64,000 nucleotides of DNA from Mesorhizobium sp. M3A.F.Ca.ET.080.04.2.1 (GTDB lineage Bacteria > Pseudomonadota > Alphaproteobacteria > Rhizobiales > Rhizobiaceae): positions 5,432,501-5,496,500 of the forward strand of contig NZ_CP034451.1 of NCBI RefSeq assembly GCF_003952525.1, in the 5' to 3' direction. The position numbers were made by a program, and so were the translations under genes. Under the pieces are notes generated by a model that saw only the letters and a list, made by a program, of their open reading frames with translations, searched no databases and was not told the origin of the DNA. Of this stretch, positions 7,940 through 15,670 are shown piece by piece (position 1 is the first letter of the stretch; every line of letters begins with the position of its first letter).

Positions 7940-8087
7940 ACCCCCACCCCTAACCCCTCCCCACAAGGGGGAGGGGAATTGGCATCGTCCTCGCTTTTCC
8001 TTGTTGCGCAGAGCTTTGATGACTGGGCTATGACAGCGCGACGCCTAGCCTCCCTCCCCCTTGTGGGGAGGGATTGAGGGTGGGGGT
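7940..8087. repeat. G/C-tract inverted repeat, family R3
   Basis: Left arm 7940-7975 (CCCCCACCCC...CCCTCCCCACAAGGGGG) and right arm 8053-8087 are long inverted copies with a few mismatches; each arm also has its own inner palindrome (CCCCACAAGGGGG type). About 75 bases without coding content lie between the arms. The repeat directly abuts the DUF559 remnant. Noncoding. Confidence 0.8.
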
Positions 8088-8097
8088 ACTCGCCTTG

Positions 8098-8363
8098 GCA
8101 CCGACCGCGATCGATCCCGTCGCCATCAAGCGTGCACGGGCGCTGCGTCGGGCCATACAGACTTTGTCCTGCACGAGAAGGGCGTGGTCGTCGAGGTTGA
8201 TGGAGAGCATCATTTTACGCCGGAGCGGATGGACAGAGACCGAACGCGCGATGCATGGCATGGCCGGCAGGGCTATCGTGTGCTCAGGTTTTCGACCGGC
8301 GAGTTGGCGGGCTCCTTTGACGGCTGCGTGGAAGAGATATTGCGGCAAGTTGGAGTGATGTAG
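8098..8363 (+). pseudogene. Remnant of a DUF559 (Vsr-like endonuclease fold) gene
   Basis: Two pieces of a DUF559 protein remain in different frames. The start (V-A-I-K-R-A-R-A-L-R-R, about 8119-8151) is in one frame. The C-terminal core (T-D-F-V-L-H-E-K-G-V-V-V-E-V-D-G-E-H-H ... R-Q-G-Y-R-V-L-R-F, about 8157-8363) is in another. The middle, where an intact member would have the DAE-L-W and FRRQ segments (roughly 40 residues), is missing. So an internal deletion has destroyed the gene. It is bounded on the left by the R3 repeat; DUF559 genes and such repeats both behave as mobile or dispersible sequences (inference). Confidence 0.75.
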
Positions 8364-8442
8364 CGTCAGTCCAGGCCAACTCTCGGATGATTTGAGAACA
8401 GCCGAAGCGCTCAAAAGAAGTGCAGAAGAAGGGAACAAGAGA

Positions 8443-9894
8443 ATGACCAAAGTCATCAAGAACGGCACCATCGTCACCGCCGACCGCACGTGGAAGGCCG
8501 ATGTGGTGTTCAGCCACGGCAAGATCATCGCCATCGGCTCCGACCTGCATGGCGACCATGAGTTCGATGCCACCGGCTGCTATGTCATGCCGGGCGGGAT
8601 CGATCCGCACACCCATCTCGAAATGCCGTTCATGGGCACGTATTCGGCCGACGATTTCGAATCCGGCACACGGGCAGCGCTTTCCGGCGGCACCACCATG
8701 GTGGTCGATTTCTGTCTGCCGGCGCCGCAGCAGTCGCTGCTCGAAGCCTTGCAGATGTGGGACAACAAGACTTCGAAGGCGGCTTGCGACTATTCCTTCC
8801 ACATGGCGATCACCTGGTGGGGCAAGCAGGTGTTCGACGAGATGGCAACCGTCGTCGATCGGGGCATCACCTCGTTCAAGCACTTCATGGCCTACAAGGG
8901 CGCGCTGATGGTCGACGACGACGAGATGTATGCGTCGTTCCAGCGCTGCGCCGATCTTGGGGCGCTGCCGCTGGTCCATGCCGAAAACGGCGACGTGGTC
9001 GCCGCACTGTCGCAAAAACTGCTCGCTGCCGGCAACAACGGTCCCGAGGGCCACGCCTATTCGCGCCCGCCGGAAGTGGAAGGCGAGGCCACCAATCGCG
9101 CCATCATGATCGCCGACATGGCAGGCGTGCCGCTCTATGTCGTGCATGTCTCCTGCGAACAGAGCCACGAGGCGATCCGCCGCGCGCGCCAGAAGGGCAT
9201 GCGGGTGTTCGGCGAGCCGCTGATCCAGCACCTGACGCTCGACGAGAGCGAATATTTCAACAAGGACTGGGATCACGCGGCGCGCCGCGTGATGAGCCCG
9301 CCCTTCCGCAGCAAGTGGCATCAGGATTCGCTTTGGGCGGGCCTGCAGGCCGGCTCGCTGCAGGTGGTGGCCACCGACCACTGCTCCTTCACCACCAAGC
9401 AGAAGCGCAACGGCATCGGCGACTTCACCAAGATCCCGAACGGCACGGGCGGTCTCGAGGATCGCTTGCCTATCCTGTGGACCACAGGCGTCAACACCGG
9501 GCGGCTGACGATGAACGAGTTCGTCGCGGTGACGTCGACCAACATCGCCAAGATCCTCAATATGTATCCGAAGAAGGGCGCGATCGTCGAAGGTGCGGAC
9601 GCCGACATCGTGGTCTGGGATCCGAAGCGCAAGAAGACGATCTCTGCCAACAAGCAACAGTCGGTGATCGACTACAATGTGTTCGAGGGTTTCGAGGTGA
9701 CGGGGCTGCCGCGCTTCGTCTTCTCGCGCGGCGAACTGTCGATCGAAGAGGCGGACATCAAAGCCAAGATCGGCCATGGCGAGTTCGTCGCCCGCGAGCC
9801 GAACGCGGCGGTCAACCGGGCGCTGTCGACCTGGAAGGACATCACCGCTCCGCGCAAGGTGGAGCGTTCAGGCATTCCGGCGACCGGAGTTTGA
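8443..9894 (+). CDS. hydA: Dihydropyrimidinase (D-hydantoinase)
   Basis: 483-residue cyclic amidohydrolase that opens dihydrouracil/dihydrothymine to N-carbamoyl-beta-amino acids. Metal-binding H56-x-H58 lies in G-G-I-D-P-H-T-H; the carboxylated bridging lysine is K152 in F-M-A-Y-K; further ligands lie in V-H-A-E-N-G-D, V-V-H-V-S-C-E and V-A-T-D-H-C. Start ATG 8443 is the first with a plausible ribosome site (AAGGGAACAAGAGA); the frame is open further upstream to 8392, but that part is not family-like. It is 517 bp downstream of the amidohydrolase gene, separated by the R3 repeat and a DUF559 remnant, so it may need its own promoter. Confidence 0.93.
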   Translation: MTKVIKNGTIVTADRTWKADVVFSHGKIIAIGSDLHGDHEFDATGCYVMPGGIDPHTHLEMPFMGTYSADDFESGTRAALSGGTTMVVDFCLPAPQQSLLEALQMWDNKTSKAACDYSFHMAITWWGKQVFDEMATVVDRGITSFKHFMAYKGALMVDDDEMYASFQRCADLGALPLVHAENGDVVAALSQKLLAAGNNGPEGHAYSRPPEVEGEATNRAIMIADMAGVPLYVVHVSCEQSHEAIRRARQKGMRVFGEPLIQHLTLDESEYFNKDWDHAARRVMSPPFRSKWHQDSLWAGLQAGSLQVVATDHCSFTTKQKRNGIGDFTKIPNGTGGLEDRLPILWTTGVNTGRLTMNEFVAVTSTNIAKILNMYPKKGAIVEGADADIVVWDPKRKKTISANKQQSVIDYNVFEGFEVTGLPRFVFSRGELSIEEADIKAKIGHGEFVAREPNAAVNRALSTWKDITAPRKVERSGIPATGV

Positions 9895-9896
9895 GC

Positions 9897-10271
9897 GTGC
9901 GCGCTATTTTTCTCGCAATCGCGGCGGCCGCGCTGGCCGGAGGCTCGGCCGTTGCCGCCGGCATCGACCTCAGCAAGCCTTATGGCGACAAGTATGGCTG
10001 CATCAACAGAAACGGCCAGGAAGTCGCCGCCGATCGGATGCTGCTTCTGACCGACAAGGAGCTGATCACGGCCGCCAGCGCCTGCACCTTCAGCGACAGC
10101 CAAGCGCAGGCCGACGGATCGCTAGTGGTGACGGCAAAATGCGAGGCGGAAGGCGAAGAGGGGCAGTCGCCGATAAAGTTCATCATCAAGCGCAGCAAGA
10201 AGAATGCCAAGAAGCTGGTGATCGCCGGCGAGGACGGTAACGTGATGGGCGAAGTCTCGCGGTGCAAATGA
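9897..10271 (+). CDS. Secreted hypothetical protein
   Basis: 124 residues from GTG 9897, which lies 3 bp after the dihydropyrimidinase stop. The first 21 or so residues are a signal peptide (RAIFLAIAAAALAGGSAVAA). The mature part is small, has three cysteines spread along it (GCINRN, ACTF, AKCEA) and one near the C-terminus, and a Lys-rich stretch (IKRSKKNAKK). I do not recognise a named family. The close spacing suggests co-transcription with hydA, but a role in pyrimidine use is not implied by the sequence. Confidence 0.7.
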   Translation: MRAIFLAIAAAALAGGSAVAAGIDLSKPYGDKYGCINRNGQEVAADRMLLLTDKELITAASACTFSDSQAQADGSLVVTAKCEAEGEEGQSPIKFIIKRSKKNAKKLVIAGEDGNVMGEVSRCK

Positions 10272-10301
10272 CGCTTGGAGTTTTTCCCTCGATTCCGAAG
10301 C

Positions 10302-10407
10302 GAGACAGCATTTGTGGGACGCCAAGCGATTCCGTTTGGCTGCAAAATGCCTTGTCTCTTGCCGCAATTCCCGACGGAAAACCGTGTCACACTTTTCCTG
10401 GAATTGC
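10302..10407. repeat. Composite palindromic intergenic element (includes R1-core copy D)
   Basis: Two adjacent palindromes. The first, 10302-10358, has three paired segments (GAGAC/GTCTC, GCATTT/AAATGC, GCCAA/TTGGC). The second, 10364-10407, has arms GCAATTC and GAATTGC around the core AAACCG-N5-CACTTT, the same core as in the R1 copies at 15041, 28089 and 39654, but with different arms. It lies between the convergent secreted-protein and cupin genes. Confidence 0.75.
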
Positions 10408-10408
10408 T

Positions 10409-10813
10409 CTAGGCAACCAGCGCATCCAGTTCCGGCAGCAGGACGACGCTTTCCTGCTCGTTGGGATCGGTGCGGGCAATGACCGCCGAAGACGGCGCGC
10501 CGCTGAGATTGGCCGGCAGGTGCGGCACGCCTGCCGGAATGTAGAAGAGGTCGCCGGCCTTGACGACGGTATGGTGCTCGAGCCGGTCGCCATACCAGGT
10601 ATGGACCTCGCCCGAGAGCACATAGATCGCCGTCTCGTGGTTGTCATGCATATGGGCCTTGGCGCGGGCGCCGGGCGGCATGGTGAGCAGATGCATGCAG
10701 ATGCCGGAAGAGCCGACGGTCTCGGCGGCGATACCGGCGAAATAGCTCAGCCCCTGCTTGCCTTCATAAGTGCTATCAGGGCGAATAACATGACAAGTGG
10801 GTGCTGGCGACAT
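10409..10813 (-). CDS. Cupin domain protein
   Basis: 134-residue single-domain cupin. Cupin motif 1 is P-G-A-R-A-K-A-H-M-H-D-N-H-E-T-A-I-Y-V-L-S-G, with the two metal-binding histidines and the Glu; motif 2 is A-G-D-L-F-Y-I-P-A-G-V-P-H. Such proteins bind a metal and often a small carboxylate, as enzymes or as sensors. Start: ATG 10813 has GGAG 8 bp upstream; ATG 10819 is possible. The longer open frame upstream is not family-like. It is divergent from the ABC importer and convergent with the pyd genes, so a link to pyrimidine metabolism is only contextual. Confidence 0.82.
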   Translation of the reverse strand: MSPAPTCHVIRPDSTYEGKQGLSYFAGIAAETVGSSGICMHLLTMPPGARAKAHMHDNHETAIYVLSGEVHTWYGDRLEHHTVVKAGDLFYIPAGVPHLPANLSGAPSSAVIARTDPNEQESVVLLPELDALVA

Positions 10814-10932
10814 CGGCATGGCTCCGGGCGGCGTCGATCGAGTGGGATTGGACAAGGGGAAAGCAACATCAGGGCAAATGCAATCGGATTCCAGCCGGCG
10901 CGGCAGCGGCTGCGACAGGCGGACCGCAGCCA

Positions 10933-11724
10933 ATGACCGCACAGTCGCCAGCCGCCGTCTTGGCAAGCAAGCTCGGCCTCACCTTTCAGACCAATGACGG
11001 TCCGGTGCAGGCGCTGACCGATGTCGACCTCAGCATCGGCAAGGGCGAGTTCGTGTCGTTCATCGGCCCGTCCGGCTGCGGCAAGACCACCTTGCTGCGC
11101 GTCATCGCCGACCTGGAAAAGCCGACCTCGGGTGCGATCTCGGTCAACGGCATGTCGCCGGAGCAGGCGCGCGAGAAACGCGCCTATGGCTATGTCTTTC
11201 AGGCCGCAGCCCTTTTTCCCTGGCGCACGATCGAGCGCAACGTGGCGCTGCCGCTCGAGATCATCGGCCTCAGCAGTGCCGAGCAGGCGCAGCGCATCAA
11301 GCGCACGCTGGAAATGGTCAACCTGTCCGGCTTCGAGAAGAAGTATCCCTGGCAGCTTTCCGGCGGCATGCAGCAGCGCGCCTCGATCGCGCGTGCGCTC
11401 GCCTTCGACGCCGATCTTCTGTTGATGGACGAGCCGTTCGGCGCGCTCGACGAAATCGTGCGCGATCATTTGAACAAACAGCTTCTGGAACTCTGGGATT
11501 CGACCAACAAGACGATCTGCTTCGTCACCCACTCGATCCCCGAAGCGGTCTATCTTTCGACGCGCATCGTCGTCATGTCGCCGCGTCCCGGCCGCGTCAC
11601 CGACATCATCGAATCGACCTTGCCGAGGAAGCGTCCGCTCCACATCCGCGAGACGCCGGAATTCCTGGCGATCGCCGCGCGCGTGCGCGATGGTTTGCGG
11701 GCAGGGCACAGCTATGAGGATTGA
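10933..11724 (+). CDS. ABC transporter ATP-binding protein (NitT/TauT type), probable pyrimidine importer
   Basis: 263-residue ATPase. Walker A G-P-S-G-C-G-K-T-T, Q-loop V-F-Q-A-A-A-L-F-P-W, signature L-S-G-G-M-Q-Q-R, Walker B L-L-L-M-D-E-P-F-G-A-L-D and the H-loop T-H-S-I-P-E-A are all present. The architecture fits the nitrate/taurine/thiamine-precursor class. Start ATG 10933 is chosen because the upstream extension (to 10801) overlaps the divergent cupin gene and lacks similarity. With two permeases and a THI5-type binding protein it forms an importer placed next to pyrimidine-catabolic genes; the substrate is probably a pyrimidine or related heterocycle. Confidence 0.9.
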   Translation: MTAQSPAAVLASKLGLTFQTNDGPVQALTDVDLSIGKGEFVSFIGPSGCGKTTLLRVIADLEKPTSGAISVNGMSPEQAREKRAYGYVFQAAALFPWRTIERNVALPLEIIGLSSAEQAQRIKRTLEMVNLSGFEKKYPWQLSGGMQQRASIARALAFDADLLLMDEPFGALDEIVRDHLNKQLLELWDSTNKTICFVTHSIPEAVYLSTRIVVMSPRPGRVTDIIESTLPRKRPLHIRETPEFLAIAARVRDGLRAGHSYED

Positions 11725-11762
11725 GGGGGTGGGAGATGAGGACCGGCCCAACCGCGCCTTCC

Positions 11763-11817
11763 GTCATCCTAGGATCTGCGCCGCGTCGCTTCGCTCCTTG
11801 CTTCACCCTAGGATGAC
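11763..11817. repeat. Palindromic intergenic repeat, family R2, copy 2
   Basis: Arms GTCATCCTAGG (11763-11773) and CCTAGGATGAC (11807-11817) are perfect inverted copies. The loop (TCTGCGCCGCGTCGCTTCGC...) aligns with the right half of the repeat at 4152-4331. The element lies inside the ABC operon, in the 192-bp gap between ATPase and first permease; a second short palindrome around CCCCGCGGG (11886-11894) follows it. It may affect message stability, but does not resemble a terminator with a T run. Confidence 0.8.
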
Positions 11818-11916
11818 GAAGAACAGCAACGTTGCAGCACCCCAGACGATGGCGCCCGGCCTTCGCTTCGCTCCGGCCACTCTCTCCCCGCGGGAGAGAG
11901 GAGAAGGGGAGCGCTG

Positions 11917-12795
11917 ATGGATAGCTTCCGCTCCAAGATCGTCCCCGTAACCACCATCCTCGCCGGCCTGGTGGTGGTCTGGTACGTCTTTGCCGTCATC
12001 CTCAACACGCCGTTCCAACGCGACCTCGACCAACGCGCCAACCAGAACCCTGGCACGATCGAATTTATCGGCAAGACGCTGTCGCAGCCGAAGCCGACGC
12101 TGCCAGCGCCGCATCAGGTGGCGGTGAATTTCTTCGAGAATACCTTCCTGCGCAGCGTCACCTCGAACCGGAGCCTCGTCTACAACGCCTGGGTGACGCT
12201 GTCCTCGACGCTGCTCGGCTTTGCCTTCGGCACGGCGCTTGGCATCATCATCGCGGTCGGCATCGTCCATGTGGCCTCGCTCGATCGCAGCCTGATGCCG
12301 TGGATCATCGCCTCGCAGACCATCCCGATCCTGGCGGTGGCGCCGATGATCATCGTGGTGCTGGCGGCGATCGGGATCACGGGCCTGATCCCCAAGGCGC
12401 TGATCTCGACCTATCTGTCGTTCTTCCCCGTCGCCGTCGGCATGGTGAAGGGCCTGCGCTCGCCCGAGCTCATGCATCTCGACCTGATGCATACCTATAA
12501 TGCCAGCCGCTCGCAGATCTTCTGGAAGCTCAGGGTCCCGGCATCGGTGCCGTTCCTGTTCACCTCGATGAAGGTCGCGGTGGCGGCGAGCCTGGTCGGC
12601 GCCATCGTCGGCGAACTGCCGACCGGGGCCGTCGCCGGCATCGGCGCCAAGCTGCTCTCCGGTGCCTATTACAGCCAGTCGATCGACATCTGGTCGGCAC
12701 TCGTGGCCGGCTCCATCGTGGCGGCGCTGCTGGTCACCGTGGTCGGCATTGCCGGGCGCCTGGTCGACCGCGCTATGGGCGGGAGGCCGGCATGA
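11917..12795 (+). CDS. ABC transporter permease (binding-protein-dependent transport domain), first of two
   Basis: 292-residue inner-membrane permease with about six hydrophobic segments. The cytoplasmic coupling segment reads L-M-H-T-Y-N-A-S-R-S-Q-I-F-W-K-L-R-V-P-A, near the family EAA motif position. The N-terminal TM segment is followed by a roughly 70-residue periplasmic stretch. It overlaps the next permease by 4 bp (ATGA). Having two non-identical permeases means the channel is probably a heterodimer. Confidence 0.88.
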   Translation: MDSFRSKIVPVTTILAGLVVVWYVFAVILNTPFQRDLDQRANQNPGTIEFIGKTLSQPKPTLPAPHQVAVNFFENTFLRSVTSNRSLVYNAWVTLSSTLLGFAFGTALGIIIAVGIVHVASLDRSLMPWIIASQTIPILAVAPMIIVVLAAIGITGLIPKALISTYLSFFPVAVGMVKGLRSPELMHLDLMHTYNASRSQIFWKLRVPASVPFLFTSMKVAVAASLVGAIVGELPTGAVAGIGAKLLSGAYYSQSIDIWSALVAGSIVAALLVTVVGIAGRLVDRAMGGRPA

Positions 12796-13946
12796 ATTGG
12801 CTAAGACCCTCCTGGCAACCGGTGCTGGCGGTGATGCTCTGCCTGGCTGCGCTGGCGCTTGGCCCGATGTCGAGCCCGGAAGCCGCGGCGCTGGCACAAC
12901 CCTCCGCCACCGTCGCACCCCCCTATCTCGAGACAAAGGGGCTCATTCTCGGCCTGCTGCTGATCGCGGCAGCCGTCTCGATGACGCGGCTGCCGCCCAT
13001 CTTCGAGGCTGTCGTGCTGTTCGTCGGCGCGCATCTCGCGGCGTGGCTACTGATCGCCGGAATAGGCGGGTTCGAAGGGACGGCACTGGCGCCGTATTTC
13101 CTCCTCCTTGCTGCTGCGTGGCTTCTCGGATGGCGCTGCGTGGCGGTGCTGTCTTCTCTGCGTCCCGTGGCCAACTGGGCTCGGACGGCGCTGCGGCTGA
13201 TCATTCCGGCGATTTTCGGCGCCTGGATTTTGATCATCTGGGAGGCGGTGACGCGCGGCGCCGGCATCCCCTTCATCCTGCTGCCGCCGCCAAGCGCCAT
13301 CGGCGCCCGCATCGCCAATTCGCTGCCGGTGCTTGCTGCCGATGTGCAGCAGACCATCTTCAAGGCGGTGATCTTCGGCTATATCGCCGGCAGCGGCGCC
13401 GGCTTTCTTGCGGCTATCGCCGCGGACCGCGTGCCGTTCCTCAGGCGCGGCCTGCTGCCGATCGGCAACATGGTGTCGGCGCTGCCGATCATCGGCGTCG
13501 CGCCGATCATGGTCATGTGGTTCGGCTTCGGCTGGGAGTCCAAGGCGGCGGTGGTCATCATCATGACCTTCTTCCCGATGCTGGTGAACACGGTCGCCGG
13601 GCTTGCCGCGTCCAGCCACATGGAGCGCGACCTGATGCGCACCTATGCTTCGGGATACTGGCCGACACTGATCAAGCTCAGGCTGCCTGCGGCGGCGCCC
13701 TTCATCTTCAACGCGCTGAAGATCAACTCGACGCTGGCGCTGATCGGCGCCATCGTCGCGGAGTTCTTCGGCACGCCGGTTGTCGGCATGGGCTTCCGCA
13801 TTTCGACGGAAGTCGGGCGGATGAACATCGACATGGTCTGGGCCGAAATCGCGGTTGCAGCACTTGCGGGTTCGGTCTTTTATGGCGTGGTCGCTCTCGC
13901 CGAGAGAGCCGTCACGTTTTGGCATCCCTCTGTCCGTGGTGGATAG
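12792..13946 (+). CDS. ABC transporter permease, second, with N-terminal hydrophobic extension
   Basis: 384-residue inner-membrane permease. The C-terminal two thirds (from about residue 130) are a standard NitT/TauT-type permease domain, with coupling segment L-M-R-T-Y-A-S-G-Y-W-P-T-L-I-K-L-R-L-P-A-A and the F-x-P-P-P-S-A-I substrate-side start. The first 130 or so residues are extra hydrophobic segments not needed for the domain. The start overlaps the preceding stop by ATGA. It is followed 41 bp later by the binding protein. Confidence 0.88.
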   Translation: MNWLRPSWQPVLAVMLCLAALALGPMSSPEAAALAQPSATVAPPYLETKGLILGLLLIAAAVSMTRLPPIFEAVVLFVGAHLAAWLLIAGIGGFEGTALAPYFLLLAAAWLLGWRCVAVLSSLRPVANWARTALRLIIPAIFGAWILIIWEAVTRGAGIPFILLPPPSAIGARIANSLPVLAADVQQTIFKAVIFGYIAGSGAGFLAAIAADRVPFLRRGLLPIGNMVSALPIIGVAPIMVMWFGFGWESKAAVVIIMTFFPMLVNTVAGLAASSHMERDLMRTYASGYWPTLIKLRLPAAAPFIFNALKINSTLALIGAIVAEFFGTPVVGMGFRISTEVGRMNIDMVWAEIAVAALAGSVFYGVVALAERAVTFWHPSVRGG

Positions 13947-13987
13947 GGGCGGTGGGTTCAAGGGTGCTAACCTCAGAGGGTAAAAAT

Positions 13988-14959
13988 ATGAAAAGACTTG
14001 TAGTTTCTGCCTTGGCCGGCGCAATGTCGCTGGCCGCTTTCCAGGCGATGGCGGCCGACAAGGTGACGCTGCAGCTGAAGTGGGTCACGCAGGCCCAGTT
14101 CGCGGGCTATTATGTCGCCAAGGCCAAGGGGTTCTATGAAGCCGAGGGCCTGGACGTCGACATCAAGCCGGGTGGTCCCGACATCGCGCCCGAGCAGGTG
14201 ATCGCCGGCGGCGGCGCCGACGTGATCGTCGACTGGATGGGCGGCGCGCTGGCCGCGCGCGAAAAGGGTGTGCCGCTCGTAAATATCGCTCAGCCGTTCA
14301 AGAAGGCCGGCATGGAACTGGTCTGCCCGAAAGACGGGCCGATCAAGACCGAAGCCGACTTCAAGGGCCATACGCTGGGCGTCTGGTTCTTCGGCAACGA
14401 GTATCCGTTCTATGCCTGGATGAACAAGCTCGGCCTCAAGACCGATGGCGGCAAGGATGGCGTCACGGTGCTTAAGCAGAGCTTCGACGTGCAGCCGCTG
14501 ATCCAGAAGCAGGCAGACTGCATCTCGGTCATGACTTACAACGAGTACTGGCAGCTGATCGACGCCGGCTACAAGCCGGAACAACTCACCGTCTTCAACT
14601 ACTCGGCAATGGGCAACGACCTGCTGGAGGACGGCCTCTACGCGCTCGAGACGAAGCTCAAGGATCCGGCCTTCGAGGACAAGATGGTGCGCTTCGTGCG
14701 CGCCTCGATGAAGGGCTGGAAATACGCCGTCGACAATTCGGATGAAGCGGCTGAGATCGTCATGGACAATGGCGGCCAGGACGAGAACCACCAGAAGCGC
14801 ATGATGGGCGAAGTCGCCAAGCTGATCGACAACGCGGACGGCAAGCTCGATCCGGCGACCTATGAGCGCACCGCCAAGGCGCTGCTCGACCAGAAGATCA
14901 TCGCCAAGGAGCCTTCCGGCGCTTACACGACGGCGATCACGGACAAGGCGATCAAGTAA
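13988..14959 (+). CDS. ABC transporter substrate-binding protein, NMT1/THI5-like
   Basis: 323-residue periplasmic binding protein with a signal peptide (MKRLVVSALAGAMSLAAFQAMA, cleavage before ADK). The mature protein begins T-L-Q-L-K-W-V-T-Q-A-Q-F-A-G-Y-Y-V-A-K-A, the hallmark of NMT1/THI5 proteins that bind pyrimidine moieties such as hydroxymethylpyrimidine derivatives or riboflavin-like heterocycles. Start ATG 13988 has GAGGG 6-7 bp upstream; the long open frame reaching back to 12662 overlaps both permease genes and is not coding. Given its neighbours, uracil/thymine or a dihydropyrimidine is the likely ligand (inference). Confidence 0.9.
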   Translation: MKRLVVSALAGAMSLAAFQAMAADKVTLQLKWVTQAQFAGYYVAKAKGFYEAEGLDVDIKPGGPDIAPEQVIAGGGADVIVDWMGGALAAREKGVPLVNIAQPFKKAGMELVCPKDGPIKTEADFKGHTLGVWFFGNEYPFYAWMNKLGLKTDGGKDGVTVLKQSFDVQPLIQKQADCISVMTYNEYWQLIDAGYKPEQLTVFNYSAMGNDLLEDGLYALETKLKDPAFEDKMVRFVRASMKGWKYAVDNSDEAAEIVMDNGGQDENHQKRMMGEVAKLIDNADGKLDPATYERTAKALLDQKIIAKEPSGAYTTAITDKAIK

Positions 14960-15000
14960 GCCTACGGCAACGTCCTGTTGCTTGAGGACGAGACCTCTGG

Positions 15001-15032
15001 AAAGAGCGGTTCTGTAGAGCCGCTCTTTTTCT
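15001..15032 (+). terminator. Rho-independent terminator after the ABC importer operon
   Basis: Stem AAGAGCGG (15002-15009) with CCGCTCTT (15020-15027), a partly paired loop (TCT/AGA) and a T run from 15026. It ends the importer operon. Confidence 0.9.
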
Positions 15033-15040
15033 TTTTGCGC

Positions 15041-15079
15041 CATGTTGCCCCAAACCGCTGCGCAGTTCTGGGCGACATG
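15041..15079. repeat. Palindromic intergenic repeat, family R1, copy C
   Basis: Arms CATGTTGCCCCA and TGGGCGACATG flank the core AACCGCTGCGCAGTTC. It matches the copies at 28089-28133 and 39654-39698 at most positions. It lies in the 3' flank of the lrp-like gene. Confidence 0.8.
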
Positions 15080-15087
15080 CATCGGTG

Positions 15088-15546
15088 TCAGAGACGCCGT
15101 TCCTTTATGGTGTTCATGACGAAGCTGGTCTCGATCGAGGCGACGCATTTCAGCCGCGCGATCTTTTCCTTGATGAAGCGCTCGTATTGTTCGAGGCTTC
15201 CGGTGACCACCTTCAGCACATAGTCGCGCGAGCCGGTGACAAGGTGGCACTCCAGCACCTCTTCCCAGCCGCGGATCGCGTCCTCGAACATGACGATCTC
15301 GTCCTCATTTTGACGGCCGAGCCGGATGGTGGCGATGGCGACCATGCCCCAGCCGAAGGCGGCCGGATCGACCAGCGTGGTGTAGCCTCTGATGACGCCG
15401 GCTTCTTCCAGCCGCCGCACGCGTCTCAGGCAGGGCGATGGCGACAGACCGATCCGCTCGGCAAGCTCGTTGTTGGTGATGCGGGCGTCGGCTTGCAGTT
15501 CACGCAGGATCTTGCGGTCGAAGTCGTCGGCTATCTTCTGCGGCAT
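15088..15546 (-). CDS. Lrp/AsnC family transcriptional regulator
   Basis: 152 residues. N-terminal helix-turn-helix D-F-D-R-K-I-L-R-E-L-Q-A-D-A-R-I-T-N-N-E-L-A-E-R-I-G-L-S-P-S-P-C-L-R-R-V-R-R-L-E is the AsnC pattern; the C-terminal RAM domain holds the ligand-sensing segment V-T-G-S-R-D-Y-V-L. ATG 15546 follows GGAGAGG; the upstream open frame is not family-like. Divergent from the methionine-gamma-lyase-like gene, an arrangement resembling mdeR-mdeA of pseudomonads, so it probably activates that gene in response to a sulfur amino acid (inference). Confidence 0.92.
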   Translation of the reverse strand: MPQKIADDFDRKILRELQADARITNNELAERIGLSPSPCLRRVRRLEEAGVIRGYTTLVDPAAFGWGMVAIATIRLGRQNEDEIVMFEDAIRGWEEVLECHLVTGSRDYVLKVVTGSLEQYERFIKEKIARLKCVASIETSFVMNTIKERRL

Positions 15547-15561
15547 TTTTGGCCTCTCCGG

Positions 15562-15573
15562 GCAATTGATTGC
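15562..15573. promoter_or_regulatory. Candidate Lrp-type operator dyad
   Basis: GCAAT-TG-ATTGC is a perfect 12-bp dyad, 15 bp upstream of the lrp-like start codon, in the regulator/lyase intergenic region. Only one copy is obvious, so the assignment is tentative. Confidence 0.4.
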
Positions 15574-15670
15574 GGGAAGGCAGCCATACGAGCCCAAAAA
15601 TAGCAAGGACTGCCTGATCTGGATGGCTTAAATTGCCGTGCGACACTCCTCGAAAAGCAGGAAAAAGCCC

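Noticed and set aside
8284..9777. Long antisense frame (497 codons) opposite the dihydropyrimidinase gene
   Set aside because: Shadow of a highly conserved enzyme gene; no ribosome site or domain.
9895..10271. Fusion of dihydropyrimidinase with the following secreted protein
   Set aside because: A clear TGA separates them, and the second protein starts with its own signal peptide in a different frame.
12662..14959. A 765-codon open frame reaching from the permease genes into the binding protein, as if a fusion
   Set aside because: The first 440 codons are an out-of-frame shadow of the two permease genes; the signal peptide and ribosome site at 13988 mark the true start.
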